From assembly GCF_900205865.1 (NCBI RefSeq), contig NZ_LT906662.1, forward strand, positions 1,054,001 to 1,118,000: a DNA stretch of 64,000 bases, in the 5' to 3' direction. Positions 7,723-16,080 of the stretch are shown piece after piece. Position numbers and translations under genes: made by a program. Within the stretch, counting starts at the first letter, position 1; every line of letters begins with the position of its first letter. The DNA is from Thermoanaerobacterium sp. RBIITD (lineage in GTDB: Bacteria > Bacillota > Thermoanaerobacteria > Thermoanaerobacterales > Thermoanaerobacteraceae). Below the pieces are notes generated by a model. That model saw only the letters and a list, made by a program, of their open reading frames with translations, ran no database searches and was not told the origin of the DNA.

Positions 7723-8007
7723 TCACTTTTTTAATTCATTTATAATCTCTTCTAGTACTTTTTCTTCTCCTATTCCTGTAATTAAGGAAAGAGCATTGAT
7801 GCTTTTTTTGCCAAAGCTATCCTTCAAAATGGTTGTTGTTACAATGAGATCTGCATTCTCTGCATATCCTTTGATTTCAGTAACCTTACACTGAATTATG
7901 TTTACATTGAGATTTTCTTTTTTACATGCTTCGGTTATTTTTTCTGCAACAACAGTTGATGTAGCAATTCCTGTCCCACACGCCACTATAACAGTTTTTC
8001 TTGTCAT
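7723..8007 (-). CDS. PTS system galactitol-family EIIB
   Basis: A cytoplasmic phosphocarrier of 94 residues that passes phosphate from EIIA to the incoming sugar. The active-site loop VACGTGIATST (about residues 7-17) holds the phospho-cysteine in the form typical of galactitol-type EIIB. The ATG at 8007 has AGGAG seven bases upstream; the ATG two codons earlier lies too close to it. It sits 21 bases after EIIA and 10 before EIIC. Confidence 0.9.
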   Translation of the reverse strand: MTRKTVIVACGTGIATSTVVAEKITEACKKENLNVNIIQCKVTEIKGYAENADLIVTTTILKDSFGKKSINALSLITGIGEEKVLEEIINELKK

Positions 8008-8028
8008 ATTCATTCTCCTTTCAATGTT

Positions 8029-8508
8029 TTAAACAGTTTCATCATTCAAAGTACAATTTTTTATAATCTCAATAATTTCATCACCTCCATCTTCTCTAAT
8101 AATCTTCTCCAGTAAAACGTCATTTTGAATTAATTGAATTAGTTGCTGCAGCATTTCAACTTGGCTATGTGCCTCATTCAATGCTATCATGAAAACTAAA
8201 CTAACTTCCACATCTTCCAACGGATTTGCCATGTTTTTAAATATAACCGGGTTTTTCAGCGTTGCGACGGCTATTGCAGGTTTTATTACATGCTCTGGAT
8301 CTGTATGTGGTATTGCAACATTGTATCTATTTAGCTGCAAACCAGTTGGAAAATTTTTTTCGCGTTTTTTTATTGCTTCTAAATAGCTCTCTTTAACAAA
8401 TCCATTTTCGTACAATTTTTTGTACAGTACATCAAAAACATCTTCTTTGCATTTGGCATCAAAATTTGTAACAACTAATTCTTTGTTGAAAAACTCTGAT
8501 ATCTTCAT
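8029..8508 (-). CDS. PTS system fructose/galactitol-type EIIA
   Basis: A 159-residue EIIA of the mannitol/fructose fold. The phosphorylated histidine lies in AIPHTD (about residues 65-70). The flanking NFPTGLQL element and the segment LVFMIALNEAHSQVEML are family features. The ribosome site GAGGAGGT lies eight bases before the ATG. It is the first gene of the operon; its leader starts at a sigma-54 promoter just behind the regulator gene (8544-8560). It is distinct from the EIIA-like domain at the C-terminus of the regulator. Confidence 0.92.
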   Translation of the reverse strand: MKISEFFNKELVVTNFDAKCKEDVFDVLYKKLYENGFVKESYLEAIKKREKNFPTGLQLNRYNVAIPHTDPEHVIKPAIAVATLKNPVIFKNMANPLEDVEVSLVFMIALNEAHSQVEMLQQLIQLIQNDVLLEKIIREDGGDEIIEIIKNCTLNDETV

Positions 8509-8543
8509 AGAATCTACCTCCTCATTGTTTACACCCTTATATA

Positions 8544-8560
8544 ATGCAAATACCGTGCCA
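8544..8560 (-). promoter_or_regulatory. Sigma-54 promoter of the PTS/aldolase operon
   Basis: On the - strand TGGCACGGTATTTGCAT: TGGCAC, five bases, TTGCAT, which fits the -24/-12 consensus (TGGCAC-N5-TTGCw) exactly. The expected start is near 8532, giving a leader of about 24 bases with the GAGGAGGT site. The -24 box directly abuts the regulator stop codon. A 25-bp near-palindrome (about 8551-8575) covers the -24 box and the 3' end of the regulator gene. Confidence 0.9.
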
Positions 8561-8561
8561 A

Positions 8562-11501
8562 TTAATTGGCCGGTATTGTATTTTTTAATATTATTTCTTT
8601 TATTTGTGCCGTATTTTTGGCTTCTCTCAATGCTTTTACTATATTTTCATCTGTCAGCACTTTATATAAATCAAGCATATAATCTTTGGAATCTTCTTTC
8701 AAAGCAATCATAAATATTAAATCCGTTTCTAAATCCCCTTCCCAGAAGATAGGCTCTTTTAGTTTTGCGATTGCTATGGCAGGTTTTGTGACATATTTTG
8801 TATCACCATGTGGGATTGCTATACCACCTTTCATCCATGTGGCTCCCATTGACTCTCTTTTATATACACTTAGCATAAATCTTTCATCAACATAACCCTT
8901 TTCTTCAAGAAGAGTAACCAAATTATCGATTATATCACTTTTCACACTGACATCGATGTCACATAATATCAGATCTTCTGTTATTACATCTTTAAGTCTA
9001 CTCTTAAGCTCTATATCCATACCTGCTATTTTTTTGAGTCTTTGTAGCCCTTCTCCATTCATTATCTCTTCTACTGGTATAAATGATACACTATCAATTT
9101 TTGGATCAATTGTTCCTACAAATGCTTGAATATTATTTTTGCCTCTTATCTTCTTTATTTCCTCATCTATTTCATTTTCATTAAATAGGCCTATCGGAAT
9201 TATTTTTAATCTATTTCTTATACCAGGTATTTTGTCTTCTATATACTTTTTAATCTTGAGTGCCGTTCCTTCACCAGTTATGCAAATCGTCACAATAGCT
9301 TTTGGAAGCTTATTTGAGTCTTTTACACCCTCAACATGTCCAACGTATGTTTTATTTTCGTCAAGCTCACCGGCTATCTCATCAATAGTCGCATCCGGAA
9401 TAATTGCTCTTCTTACGGCTTCTAAAACCATAACTGTGTCAACTCTTCCTATCGTCCTTGTCGGTATCCCCGTTCTTTTTGTGATTATTTCGCCAAAAGT
9501 TATAAGTGATCCCATATCGACAAGTATTACACAACCCTTACCTTCATCGACTTTTTTTACAACTTCTATAGTCCGCTCGAGTGCGTCTTCTGGGCTTTCA
9601 TCTAGTGCCATCTCTATGCCATGTGCTATATTGACACCCAAAAGTTTATTTGCAACATCTGCCATGCCACAAGCTACATGGCCATGTGTTAATACTATAA
9701 CAGCCACTCTTCCTTCACTTTTTTCTCTGCCGGTTGAAAATGTTCTTAAATACATTGCTACAAAACCAACCTCATCTTCTGTAAGCATTATATTAAGGTC
9801 TTGATTGATTCTATCTACCATTTGTTTTGCAACTGTATATTCCTTTGCATACTCTTTTTTTACATTATCAAGCTGAGGATTTATAATTGTCTTTCCGCTC
9901 TTTAGTCTTTCATATGCTGCACTTAAATGTATTGCAAGGGAATAAAAAAGATTGTCCTGAACATTTTTATAATTTTGTTTTGCAATATTAAATGCATCTT
10001 CTACAGCATACAAAATCTTTTCCCCGACAATTTCCCTTAATTCTTTTTTAGAGACTGAGATGTTTGATTTTGCATTATTTGCAAATCTTTTTAATTCTGT
10101 TTCTACTTGATTGCCGACTATCTTATATATATTATCCTTTGAAAGGCCTTGTTCTTTAAGCTCATTAAACCTGTCTTCTATAAATTGATATATCTCATCG
10201 GGAAGTATATATCTGTCTTCTTTCGGAAGAAGCTTATTTCTTTTATTGGGGTATACTACCATGTCTTTATCAACATATTTCTCTATATCCGGTTCCCTTT
10301 TGCTGACTTTAAGCAATCCCATTCTAACATGGTTCGGCAGATCTGATAAATTTATATTGATTGTATCTGTTTTACTATCGAGTGTATTTAAAAATCCCCT
10401 TGCACATGCAACTTGTATATCACTCCTCATCTGCCCAATGTTTCCAGGGCAATCGTATAACATTAATGCTCTTATTACATCAGACTTTATCCTTATAGAC
10501 CTATTAATTCTGAAGGCTTCTTTAGTAAAGAAGAAATTTATTATGTCATACCTTTCAGAATATGGCCTTTCATTAATTGGGGGCAATTCTATAACCATCG
10601 GTATTCTTCTTCTAAATGTAAGAAGTAGGGATGATTCTGGATTTTCCGTTGTCGCGGCAATTAACATTATCTTAGCTTCTCTTGTGTTTTCTGTCTCACC
10701 AAGCCTTCTGAATTTTCCCTTATCGAGTAAATAAAATAAAATTTCCTGTCCCTCGCTCGGTAATCTGTGTACTTCATCGAGAAATAGTACGCCTCCATCG
10801 GCTTTTTCTACTAACCCGGGCTTAGTTGTATCAGCACCTGTGAAAGAGCCTTTATTGTATCCAAATAACTGTGCAATAAGAAGCTGAGGGTTATCCGCAT
10901 AGTCTGCACAATTAAAGACAATAAAAGGGCTATCGCTTTTGAGCATGCCGGATTCTATCGCAAAATTATACATAGCTTCAGCAAGCTGGCTTTTGCCAAC
11001 ACCAGACGGTCCGAGTATCAATGTATGAAGACCATGTGGTGGATATAGTATTGCGGCTTTTGCCTGACTTATCTGTGCCTTTAAACTTCCATCATGTCCT
11101 ATGATTTCTTTAAATGATAATCCATTTTCTTTGCTTGTTTCATTGTCTTCTTTCCTATCTTCACAATCAACAGGCTCATCATGTATCTTAACAATATCTA
11201 CCGAGTTTAAAAGCTCTTTTTTTATTTGAGAAGCTACAAAGCGAGATATATCATATCCTAAATCATTTAACTCCTTAGTAAATTGTCTATCAGATATATT
11301 TCTATTTTTACTTAGAATCTTTTTAGCATCTTCATATAGATAGGGCTTTCTTCTCTCTCTTGAATCAGGTATATCATTTAAAAGCCTATATTGAGTAACA
11401 TCTTCTCTATTTATTTTTAATATTGAAGCTATTTTCTCATCTGTAAGCGGATTTTTCTTATCTTCATTCTGAATAACCTTTACAATTTCATCCACCATCA
11501 T
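8562..11501 (-). CDS. Sigma-54-dependent PTS regulator, LevR-like
   Basis: LevR-type activators drive sigma-54 promoters of PTS operons and are tuned by phosphorylation. Domains in order (numbered from the GTG/ATG at 11513): N-terminal helix-turn-helix region (about 1-110), AAA+ domain (about 135-400) with Walker A GPSGVGKS 168-175, sigma-54 contact loop GSFTGA 222-227 and Walker B GGVLFLDE 240-247, a PRD (about 490-597, His529), an EIIA-Man domain (about 602-735, THGH 609-612), a linker with CITGEGTA, and a C-terminal EIIA domain with IPHGD (His about 902). The ATG at 11501 is preferred because the sigma-54 promoter at 11522-11538 predicts a transcript start near 11512. It directly precedes its target operon. 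Confidence 0.92.
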   Translation of the reverse strand: MMVDEIVKVIQNEDKKNPLTDEKIASILKINREDVTQYRLLNDIPDSRERRKPYLYEDAKKILSKNRNISDRQFTKELNDLGYDISRFVASQIKKELLNSVDIVKIHDEPVDCEDRKEDNETSKENGLSFKEIIGHDGSLKAQISQAKAAILYPPHGLHTLILGPSGVGKSQLAEAMYNFAIESGMLKSDSPFIVFNCADYADNPQLLIAQLFGYNKGSFTGADTTKPGLVEKADGGVLFLDEVHRLPSEGQEILFYLLDKGKFRRLGETENTREAKIMLIAATTENPESSLLLTFRRRIPMVIELPPINERPYSERYDIINFFFTKEAFRINRSIRIKSDVIRALMLYDCPGNIGQMRSDIQVACARGFLNTLDSKTDTININLSDLPNHVRMGLLKVSKREPDIEKYVDKDMVVYPNKRNKLLPKEDRYILPDEIYQFIEDRFNELKEQGLSKDNIYKIVGNQVETELKRFANNAKSNISVSKKELREIVGEKILYAVEDAFNIAKQNYKNVQDNLFYSLAIHLSAAYERLKSGKTIINPQLDNVKKEYAKEYTVAKQMVDRINQDLNIMLTEDEVGFVAMYLRTFSTGREKSEGRVAVIVLTHGHVACGMADVANKLLGVNIAHGIEMALDESPEDALERTIEVVKKVDEGKGCVILVDMGSLITFGEIITKRTGIPTRTIGRVDTVMVLEAVRRAIIPDATIDEIAGELDENKTYVGHVEGVKDSNKLPKAIVTICITGEGTALKIKKYIEDKIPGIRNRLKIIPIGLFNENEIDEEIKKIRGKNNIQAFVGTIDPKIDSVSFIPVEEIMNGEGLQRLKKIAGMDIELKSRLKDVITEDLILCDIDVSVKSDIIDNLVTLLEEKGYVDERFMLSVYKRESMGATWMKGGIAIPHGDTKYVTKPAIAIAKLKEPIFWEGDLETDLIFMIALKEDSKDYMLDLYKVLTDENIVKALREAKNTAQIKEIILKNTIPAN

Positions 11502-11521
11502 ACCATCCCCCATAAATATAC

Positions 11522-11538
11522 ATGCAAATTTTGTGCCA
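11522..11538 (-). promoter_or_regulatory. Sigma-54 promoter of the LevR-like regulator gene
   Basis: On the - strand TGGCACAAAATTTGCAT matches TGGCAC-N5-TTGCw exactly. The start would fall near 11512, so the furthest upstream start codon at 11513 would not be in the message. The leader then holds GGGGGA and the ATGs at 11501 and 11498. This implies that the activator gene is itself sigma-54 dependent, possibly autoactivated. Confidence 0.85.
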
Positions 11539-11659
11539 TATTATGTGGTATGTTTTGTATATGTTATATAAATATTATATCATATTAATATATATATATA
11601 CTTGATAGGCAAAAATCATTAACCGAAATTCTACTTGATAGTTCCCTGAATGGACCGTA

Positions 11660-11722
11660 ATTAAAGAATGACAAAGGGTAGGTATTCCTTTCTAAAATTC
11701 TTCACGTTACTCAGAATGACAT
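11660..11722. repeat. Degenerate dispersed repeat (CAGAATGACA type)
   Basis: The segment ATTCTTCACGTTACTCAG followed by AATGACA (about 11697-11721) closely matches ATTCTTCGCTTCGCTCAG plus AATGACA at 46727-46755. A second AAAGAATGACAAAGGG lies at 11664-11679. This is a short interspersed sequence common in clostridial genomes, with no coding content. Confidence 0.6.
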
Positions 11723-11752
11723 GAATGTCAATAACCCCGCCCCTTGACAACA

Positions 11753-14245
11753 TCATTTGAAATACATGGCGTACATGAACTCCTCCTGGAATGCCGGCAT
11801 ACTTGATAGCTCTATATACTTTACCTTCTTCTTGATCAATGATGCTGTATTAAGCTCGTCATCTGAGAGAAGCGCCATAGATGCACCAGCTCCTGCAGCA
11901 TTGCCTATCTGCTCTACTCTATCTTTCAGTTCTTTTGGTATAAGGCCTAATGTTGCAGCACCTTCAACGCTTATATAGTTTCCGAATCCACCTGCAAAGT
12001 AAACTTTTTTGATGTCATCTACATTTATGCCCATTTCTTTTATCAAAATCTTGATGCCGGCAAATATAGCACCTTTTGCAAGCTGTATCTGCCTTACATC
12101 CTTCTGTGTCACATATATGCCGTTTTCATTGTCAAGAAAAAATGCCGCTTCACCATTGTACTCGACAATTCTATCGAGCAAATCTTCATCAATCCCTTGT
12201 GGAATTTCTTCTTTATCGACTATTCTACCTGTCGCATCTATTATTCCATGTTTTACAAGCTCTGCTATAACATCGACAACACCGGAGCCACATATTCCTT
12301 TTGGCTTTGCATTACCTATTGTAGTAAATATTGGTCTCTTTGTCAGATCTACATGATCAATCGCACCTATAACACCGCCTATGCCAAATGTAATGCCTGC
12401 ACCCTCAAATGCCGGGCCTGCCGCGGCCGAACACGCTACAAGCTTTTCCTTATTCCCAAGGACTATCTCGCCATTTGTACCAATATCAAGCAGTAGGCTA
12501 ATCTCATCTTTTTCATACATGCGGCTTGATAGTATTGCGGCAACTGTATCTGCTCCGACATATGATGCAACCATCGGAAGTGTAATTATATAACCTTCGT
12601 GATTTATAATAACGCCAAGGTCACGTGCCTTAACTTCTATCTTTGAAGTAAACCCTGGTATATATGGAGCACTTGCAATATTTTTAGAAGGCTCATTTAA
12701 TGCCAAGTGAATCATTGTCGTATTTCCAGCCAATGTTATTTCATATATATTTTCACTTGATATATTGTTTCTGTTGCAAAAATTATCGACAAGTTTATTT
12801 ATCTCATCTATTATTACCTTATGAATTTTATAAAGCCCATCTTCTTCTGTTATTGTATAATTTATCCTTGATATTACATCGGCGCCAAATACTTTTTGAG
12901 GATTTAAAGCTGAATACACATCTAGCCTTTTTCCAGTTTTAAGGTCATATAAATATGCAGCAATTGTCGTTGTACCTATGTCAATAGCTATACCATATAT
13001 TTTATCTATTGCATCCTCTTTTTCTATTGAGATTATCTCTTCACCGCGGGTAACTAATACAACATTGTAATTATAATTTTCTAAAATATCCGGAAGTTTA
13101 TTTAAAAGTTTTAAGGGCATTTTTGCATTATGTCCTAATGCATCAATAACCCTTTCATAATCTCCTCTCTGGTCTTTTAGCGATGGTTTATCTAAATTTA
13201 AGAATTTCTTATTAATCCTAGGCTTTAAAAATTTTAAAGAAAGTTTTCTACCATCGTCTGTCAATATTACTGCACCATTGTTTGTATCAGGTACTATAAC
13301 ATTTAAATCCCTATCAACTTTTACAAAGCAGGCTAATCTCATGCCCGCTTCTATATCAATGTCTTTAAGATGATATCTTTCCGCTTCACTTATATCAGTA
13401 TCTGTATCAACTACTACTTTGCATTTGCCACATGTACGTTGCCCACCACAGGCATTTTGTATATTTATTCCATTCTCTGTCAATGTTTTAAATAAATTTG
13501 TGCCGTCATCTACCGTTATTTCTCTATTTTGTCCTTCAAAACTAACTTTCACCTTATGTTTTGCCTTTTTTGTCCTATGACGATAAATACAATCTATCAA
13601 ATCACATTCATCGCAGTCGTGGTCAACAAGTGATGTTTTGACGTTTTTGCCTATTCCATATACTATTGACGATGATTTTATTGGGTTCATCATGTAACTT
13701 TCATTTAGAGTCACACCGATTGATGATGCATCAAGATTCTTAAATATTATCGCTTGGTCTTTTATATTCCACCTGCTGTCGCCCGGGCATAAACGATGTG
13801 TAATTCCAAACCCCCTGCTCATTGCCTCATTCATAAGGTCTTGCCATAAACTTTTACTTAAATATTCAAGAGCCGTACTTGCAATTGTATCATATACCAT
13901 ACCCTTCATGTAGTCACCATCGCTGAAGGATTGTGATATCTTCTTGTCTAAAGCATCTCCAATCGTTGTAACAGCCATAATAATGTAATCCGCATCTTTT
14001 AAGTTTCTTATCACATAGTCACCTTTAAATACACTTCCATCAGGCAATATGACTTCTTTTTTGTTGTCATCATACTTTATATTAAATTCTTCATAGCAGA
14101 TTTTGGGTTCTATCAGTTTATAAGATTCCTCAATGGATTCTTCTACTTCAGAAATAATATCTTCAGGAACATCCCCATCTTTGTATCCAAGATATTTTAA
14201 TACTAAATCTTTATCTATCTTTATTGGATATGATTTGATTTTCAT
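11753..14245 (-). CDS. ASKHA-family [2Fe-2S] protein, corrinoid reductive activase (RACo) type
   Basis: RACo-type proteins use ATP and a [2Fe-2S] centre to reduce an inactive corrinoid protein back to Co(I). This 830-residue protein has four parts: an N-terminal region (about 1-225) resembling the cobalamin-dependent methionine synthase activation domain (HRLCPGDSRWN, 150-160); a Cys cluster CDECDLIDC (211-219) that may bind iron or sulfur; a plant-type [2Fe-2S] domain with Cys266, 272, 275 and 306; and a C-terminal ASKHA ATPase/DUF4445 half (IDIGTTTIAAYLYD, LLDIGTNGEIVLG, AGGFGN). It is a single gene, divergent from nikR and the Ni/Co transporter. No corrinoid or methyltransferase gene is nearby, so its partner is elsewhere. 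Confidence 0.85.
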   Translation of the reverse strand: MKIKSYPIKIDKDLVLKYLGYKDGDVPEDIISEVEESIEESYKLIEPKICYEEFNIKYDDNKKEVILPDGSVFKGDYVIRNLKDADYIIMAVTTIGDALDKKISQSFSDGDYMKGMVYDTIASTALEYLSKSLWQDLMNEAMSRGFGITHRLCPGDSRWNIKDQAIIFKNLDASSIGVTLNESYMMNPIKSSSIVYGIGKNVKTSLVDHDCDECDLIDCIYRHRTKKAKHKVKVSFEGQNREITVDDGTNLFKTLTENGINIQNACGGQRTCGKCKVVVDTDTDISEAERYHLKDIDIEAGMRLACFVKVDRDLNVIVPDTNNGAVILTDDGRKLSLKFLKPRINKKFLNLDKPSLKDQRGDYERVIDALGHNAKMPLKLLNKLPDILENYNYNVVLVTRGEEIISIEKEDAIDKIYGIAIDIGTTTIAAYLYDLKTGKRLDVYSALNPQKVFGADVISRINYTITEEDGLYKIHKVIIDEINKLVDNFCNRNNISSENIYEITLAGNTTMIHLALNEPSKNIASAPYIPGFTSKIEVKARDLGVIINHEGYIITLPMVASYVGADTVAAILSSRMYEKDEISLLLDIGTNGEIVLGNKEKLVACSAAAGPAFEGAGITFGIGGVIGAIDHVDLTKRPIFTTIGNAKPKGICGSGVVDVIAELVKHGIIDATGRIVDKEEIPQGIDEDLLDRIVEYNGEAAFFLDNENGIYVTQKDVRQIQLAKGAIFAGIKILIKEMGINVDDIKKVYFAGGFGNYISVEGAATLGLIPKELKDRVEQIGNAAGAGASMALLSDDELNTASLIKKKVKYIELSSMPAFQEEFMYAMYFK

Positions 14246-14571
14246 TTCGCGCCTCCAGTGTCAATGTAATTTCGGCTTGATACTATTTATTATAATATTG
14301 TTGATTGAATTTGTGTCGTGAACCATGTCCCTTTGTCACATCCTATAGGTTACAATATCTCTTACATGAGCATTTTGTAATGCTTCTATGACTGTCTTCA
14401 TCTGTAGCATCGTTAAATTACTGCTCAAAAATCACCATTCTATTTATGTGATATATTATTATGAATTAAATTATAATTTATAAATGTTTGTTTTTCAACG
14501 TTATCAAATCAAAGAATTATTTTGTGATGTTTTATTTTCTTAAAGTTTTTGAGCAATCTTGGAAATCTTTA
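14246..14571. other. Divergent intergenic region with a short unexplained frame
   Basis: Between the ASKHA gene and nikR. On the - strand 14410-14336 encodes 24 residues (MLQMKTVIEALQNAHVRDIV and four more), preceded in frame by SNLT. This reads like a real protein N-terminus, faintly like ribosome silencing factor RsfS, but it stops at once; it may be a gene scrap. I looked for a cobalamin or SAM riboswitch before the ASKHA gene and saw none. The rest is plain AT-rich DNA. Confidence 0.35.
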
Positions 14572-14620
14572 TTGATTATTTCACTGAAAAGTGCTATTAT
14601 TTTTATAAAAGTAGCACTTT
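14572..14620 (+). promoter_or_regulatory. nikR promoter and overlapping NikR-type operator dyad
   Basis: The promoter is TTGATT (14572-14577), a 17-base spacer and TATTAT (14595-14600). A perfect dyad with 9-base arms, AAAGTGCTA (14588-14596) and TAGCACTTT (14612-14620), 15 bases apart, covers the -10 box and start region. The half-site spacing resembles that of NikR operators (E. coli GTATGA-N16-TCATAC), although the half-site sequence differs. This predicts metal-dependent autorepression of nikR and the transporter genes. Confidence 0.8.
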
Positions 14621-14642
14621 GGTAATTAAGGAGGTAATCAAA

Positions 14643-15059
14643 CTGGAGGAAATTACTCGTTTTGGAGTTTCGATGGAGGCAAACCTTCTTACACAATTTG
14701 ACAAGCTAATTGAGAGAAAAAATTATAAAAACAGATCTGAGGCCATAAGGGACTTGATACGAGATTACATAGTAGAAAACCAATGGGAATCCGGCAATGT
14801 CGAAACTGTCGGTACAATTACATATGTGTATAGTCACGAAGTAAGGGAAATAAGCGATAAACTCATTGATATTCAGCACGGGCACCATAAAAATATTATC
14901 TCAAGCATGCATGTACATCTTGATGAGCACAACTGCCTCGAAGTAATGGTTGTTATAGGTACTCCCAACGATATATCAAAAATTGCGGATGAAATCATAA
15001 GTACAAAAGGCGTAAAGCACGGCAAGCTGACAATGACAACTACAGGAAAAAATTTATAA
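14643..15059 (+). CDS. nikR: Nickel-responsive regulator NikR
   Basis: NikR is a tetrameric ribbon-helix-helix repressor that binds DNA when nickel fills its C-terminal ACT-like domain. The N-terminus [20 protein letters not shown] is the RHH domain. The metal site is clear: HGHH (about residues 76-79) and [10 protein letters not shown] (about 87-96), giving the His-His-Cys set and the His from the neighbouring subunit. The best start is the CTG at 14643: AAGGAGG sits eight bases upstream and it gives a normal 138-residue protein; upstream in-frame starts add a sequence overlapping the promoter. It heads an operon with the CbiMNQO-type transporter, 14 bases before cbiM. Confidence 0.9.
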   Translation: MEEITRFGVSMEANLLTQFDKLIERKNYKNRSEAIRDLIRDYIVENQWESGNVETVGTITYVYSHEVREISDKLIDIQHGHHKNIISSMHVHLDEHNCLEVMVVIGTPNDISKIADEIISTKGVKHGKLTMTTTGKNL

Positions 15060-15073
15060 GGAGGAAAATATTT

Positions 15074-15766
15074 ATGCACATTCCAGAAGGATATCTTAGC
15101 CCCGAGACATGTGCCGTCATGGGAGCGGCAATGGTACCAATTCTCGCAACTGCTACAAAAAAGGTCAATAAAACATTTGATAAGAAAGATATTCCGACTA
15201 TGGCAATAGGTTCTGCATTTGCATTTACTGTAATGATGTTCAATGTGCCAATACCAGGTGGTACAACAGCACACGCAATAGGTGCAACACTTCTTGCTAT
15301 TACATTAGGTCCATGGGGGGCAAGCATTTCACTTACAATTGCACTTTTGATACAGGCATTATTTTTTGGTGATGGAGGAATTTTAGCACTTGGTGCAAAT
15401 AGCTTTAATATGGCATTTTTAGCCCCATTTGTAGGATATGGAATTTATAAGCTTTTGCTCAGGCTTAAAGCTAACAAGGTTATATCCTCTGCCATAGGAG
15501 CTTATGCCGGAATTAATGCAGCAGCACTTGCAACAGCAATAGAGCTGGGCATACAGCCTATACTATTTTACGCATCAAATGAGCGACCACTTTATTTTCC
15601 ATATGGATTAAGCCAATCGATACCGGCAATAATGTTTGCACATATAACAATAGCTGGGCTCGTTGAGGCAGGTTTAACTGGATTTGTTGTATTTTATCTT
15701 ATGAAAATCGGTGAAGGTAGCTTATTATATAGGCTTTCATATAGGTTAAGAGGTGATGTTAAATGA
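15074..15766 (+). CDS. cbiM: Nickel/cobalt ECF transporter substrate-binding subunit CbiM/NikM
   Basis: The S component of an energy-coupling-factor transporter for Ni2+ or Co2+, 230 residues with about 6-7 membrane segments. The mature-type N-terminus MHIPEGYLSP holds the His2 that, with the amino terminus, binds the metal in this family. A second conserved block is NVPIPGGTTAHAIG with its His. The ribosome site AAGGAGG is optimal. It overlaps the next gene by four bases. NikR control points to nickel, but the sequence alone does not exclude cobalt. Confidence 0.93.
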   Translation: MHIPEGYLSPETCAVMGAAMVPILATATKKVNKTFDKKDIPTMAIGSAFAFTVMMFNVPIPGGTTAHAIGATLLAITLGPWGASISLTIALLIQALFFGDGGILALGANSFNMAFLAPFVGYGIYKLLLRLKANKVISSAIGAYAGINAAALATAIELGIQPILFYASNERPLYFPYGLSQSIPAIMFAHITIAGLVEAGLTGFVVFYLMKIGEGSLLYRLSYRLRGDVK

Positions 15767-16080
15767 AAAAGCTATATATAGCGGCAGCAATAATAATACT
15801 GCTGACACCTATAGGGCTTATTGCTCCAGGTACTGCATGGGGTGAATGGGGACTTGATGAAATAAGAAATATGGTAGGATATATCCCAGAGGGTATGGGC
15901 CGTTTTTCAGAAGTTATCAAGGCAATTCTTCCAGATTACAGCATACCAGGCTTCAGCAATAACTTTTTGCAGTCTGCTGTGGGATATATTTTTTCAGCAG
16001 TCGTCGGCATCGGGACTATATTAATAATATTTTTTATACTCAGTAAAATAATGGGAAAAACTGAGGGAAAAAATGAGTAA
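15763..16080 (+). CDS. CbiN/NikN-like membrane subunit (PDGLE domain)
   Basis: A small two-helix membrane protein of 105 residues, with a hydrophobic segment at about 4-22 and another at about 75-95 around an external loop. The loop carries the PDGLE-domain features (TAWGEWGLDEI, PDYSIPGF). In Ni/Co ECF systems this accessory protein works with CbiM and is needed for metal loading. It overlaps both neighbours by a few bases, so it is translationally coupled in the operon. Confidence 0.85.
   Translation: MKKLYIAAAIIILLTPIGLIAPGTAWGEWGLDEIRNMVGYIPEGMGRFSEVIKAILPDYSIPGFSNNFLQSAVGYIFSAVVGIGTILIIFFILSKIMGKTEGKNE

Noticed and set aside
9139-9804. 221-codon open frame on the + strand
   Set aside because: Antisense to the LevR-like regulator; serine/proline-rich shadow translation with no start signals.
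14246-14571. Cobalamin or other riboswitch before the ASKHA gene
   Set aside because: No B12 box, SAM-I core or other conserved riboswitch element could be found in the leader.
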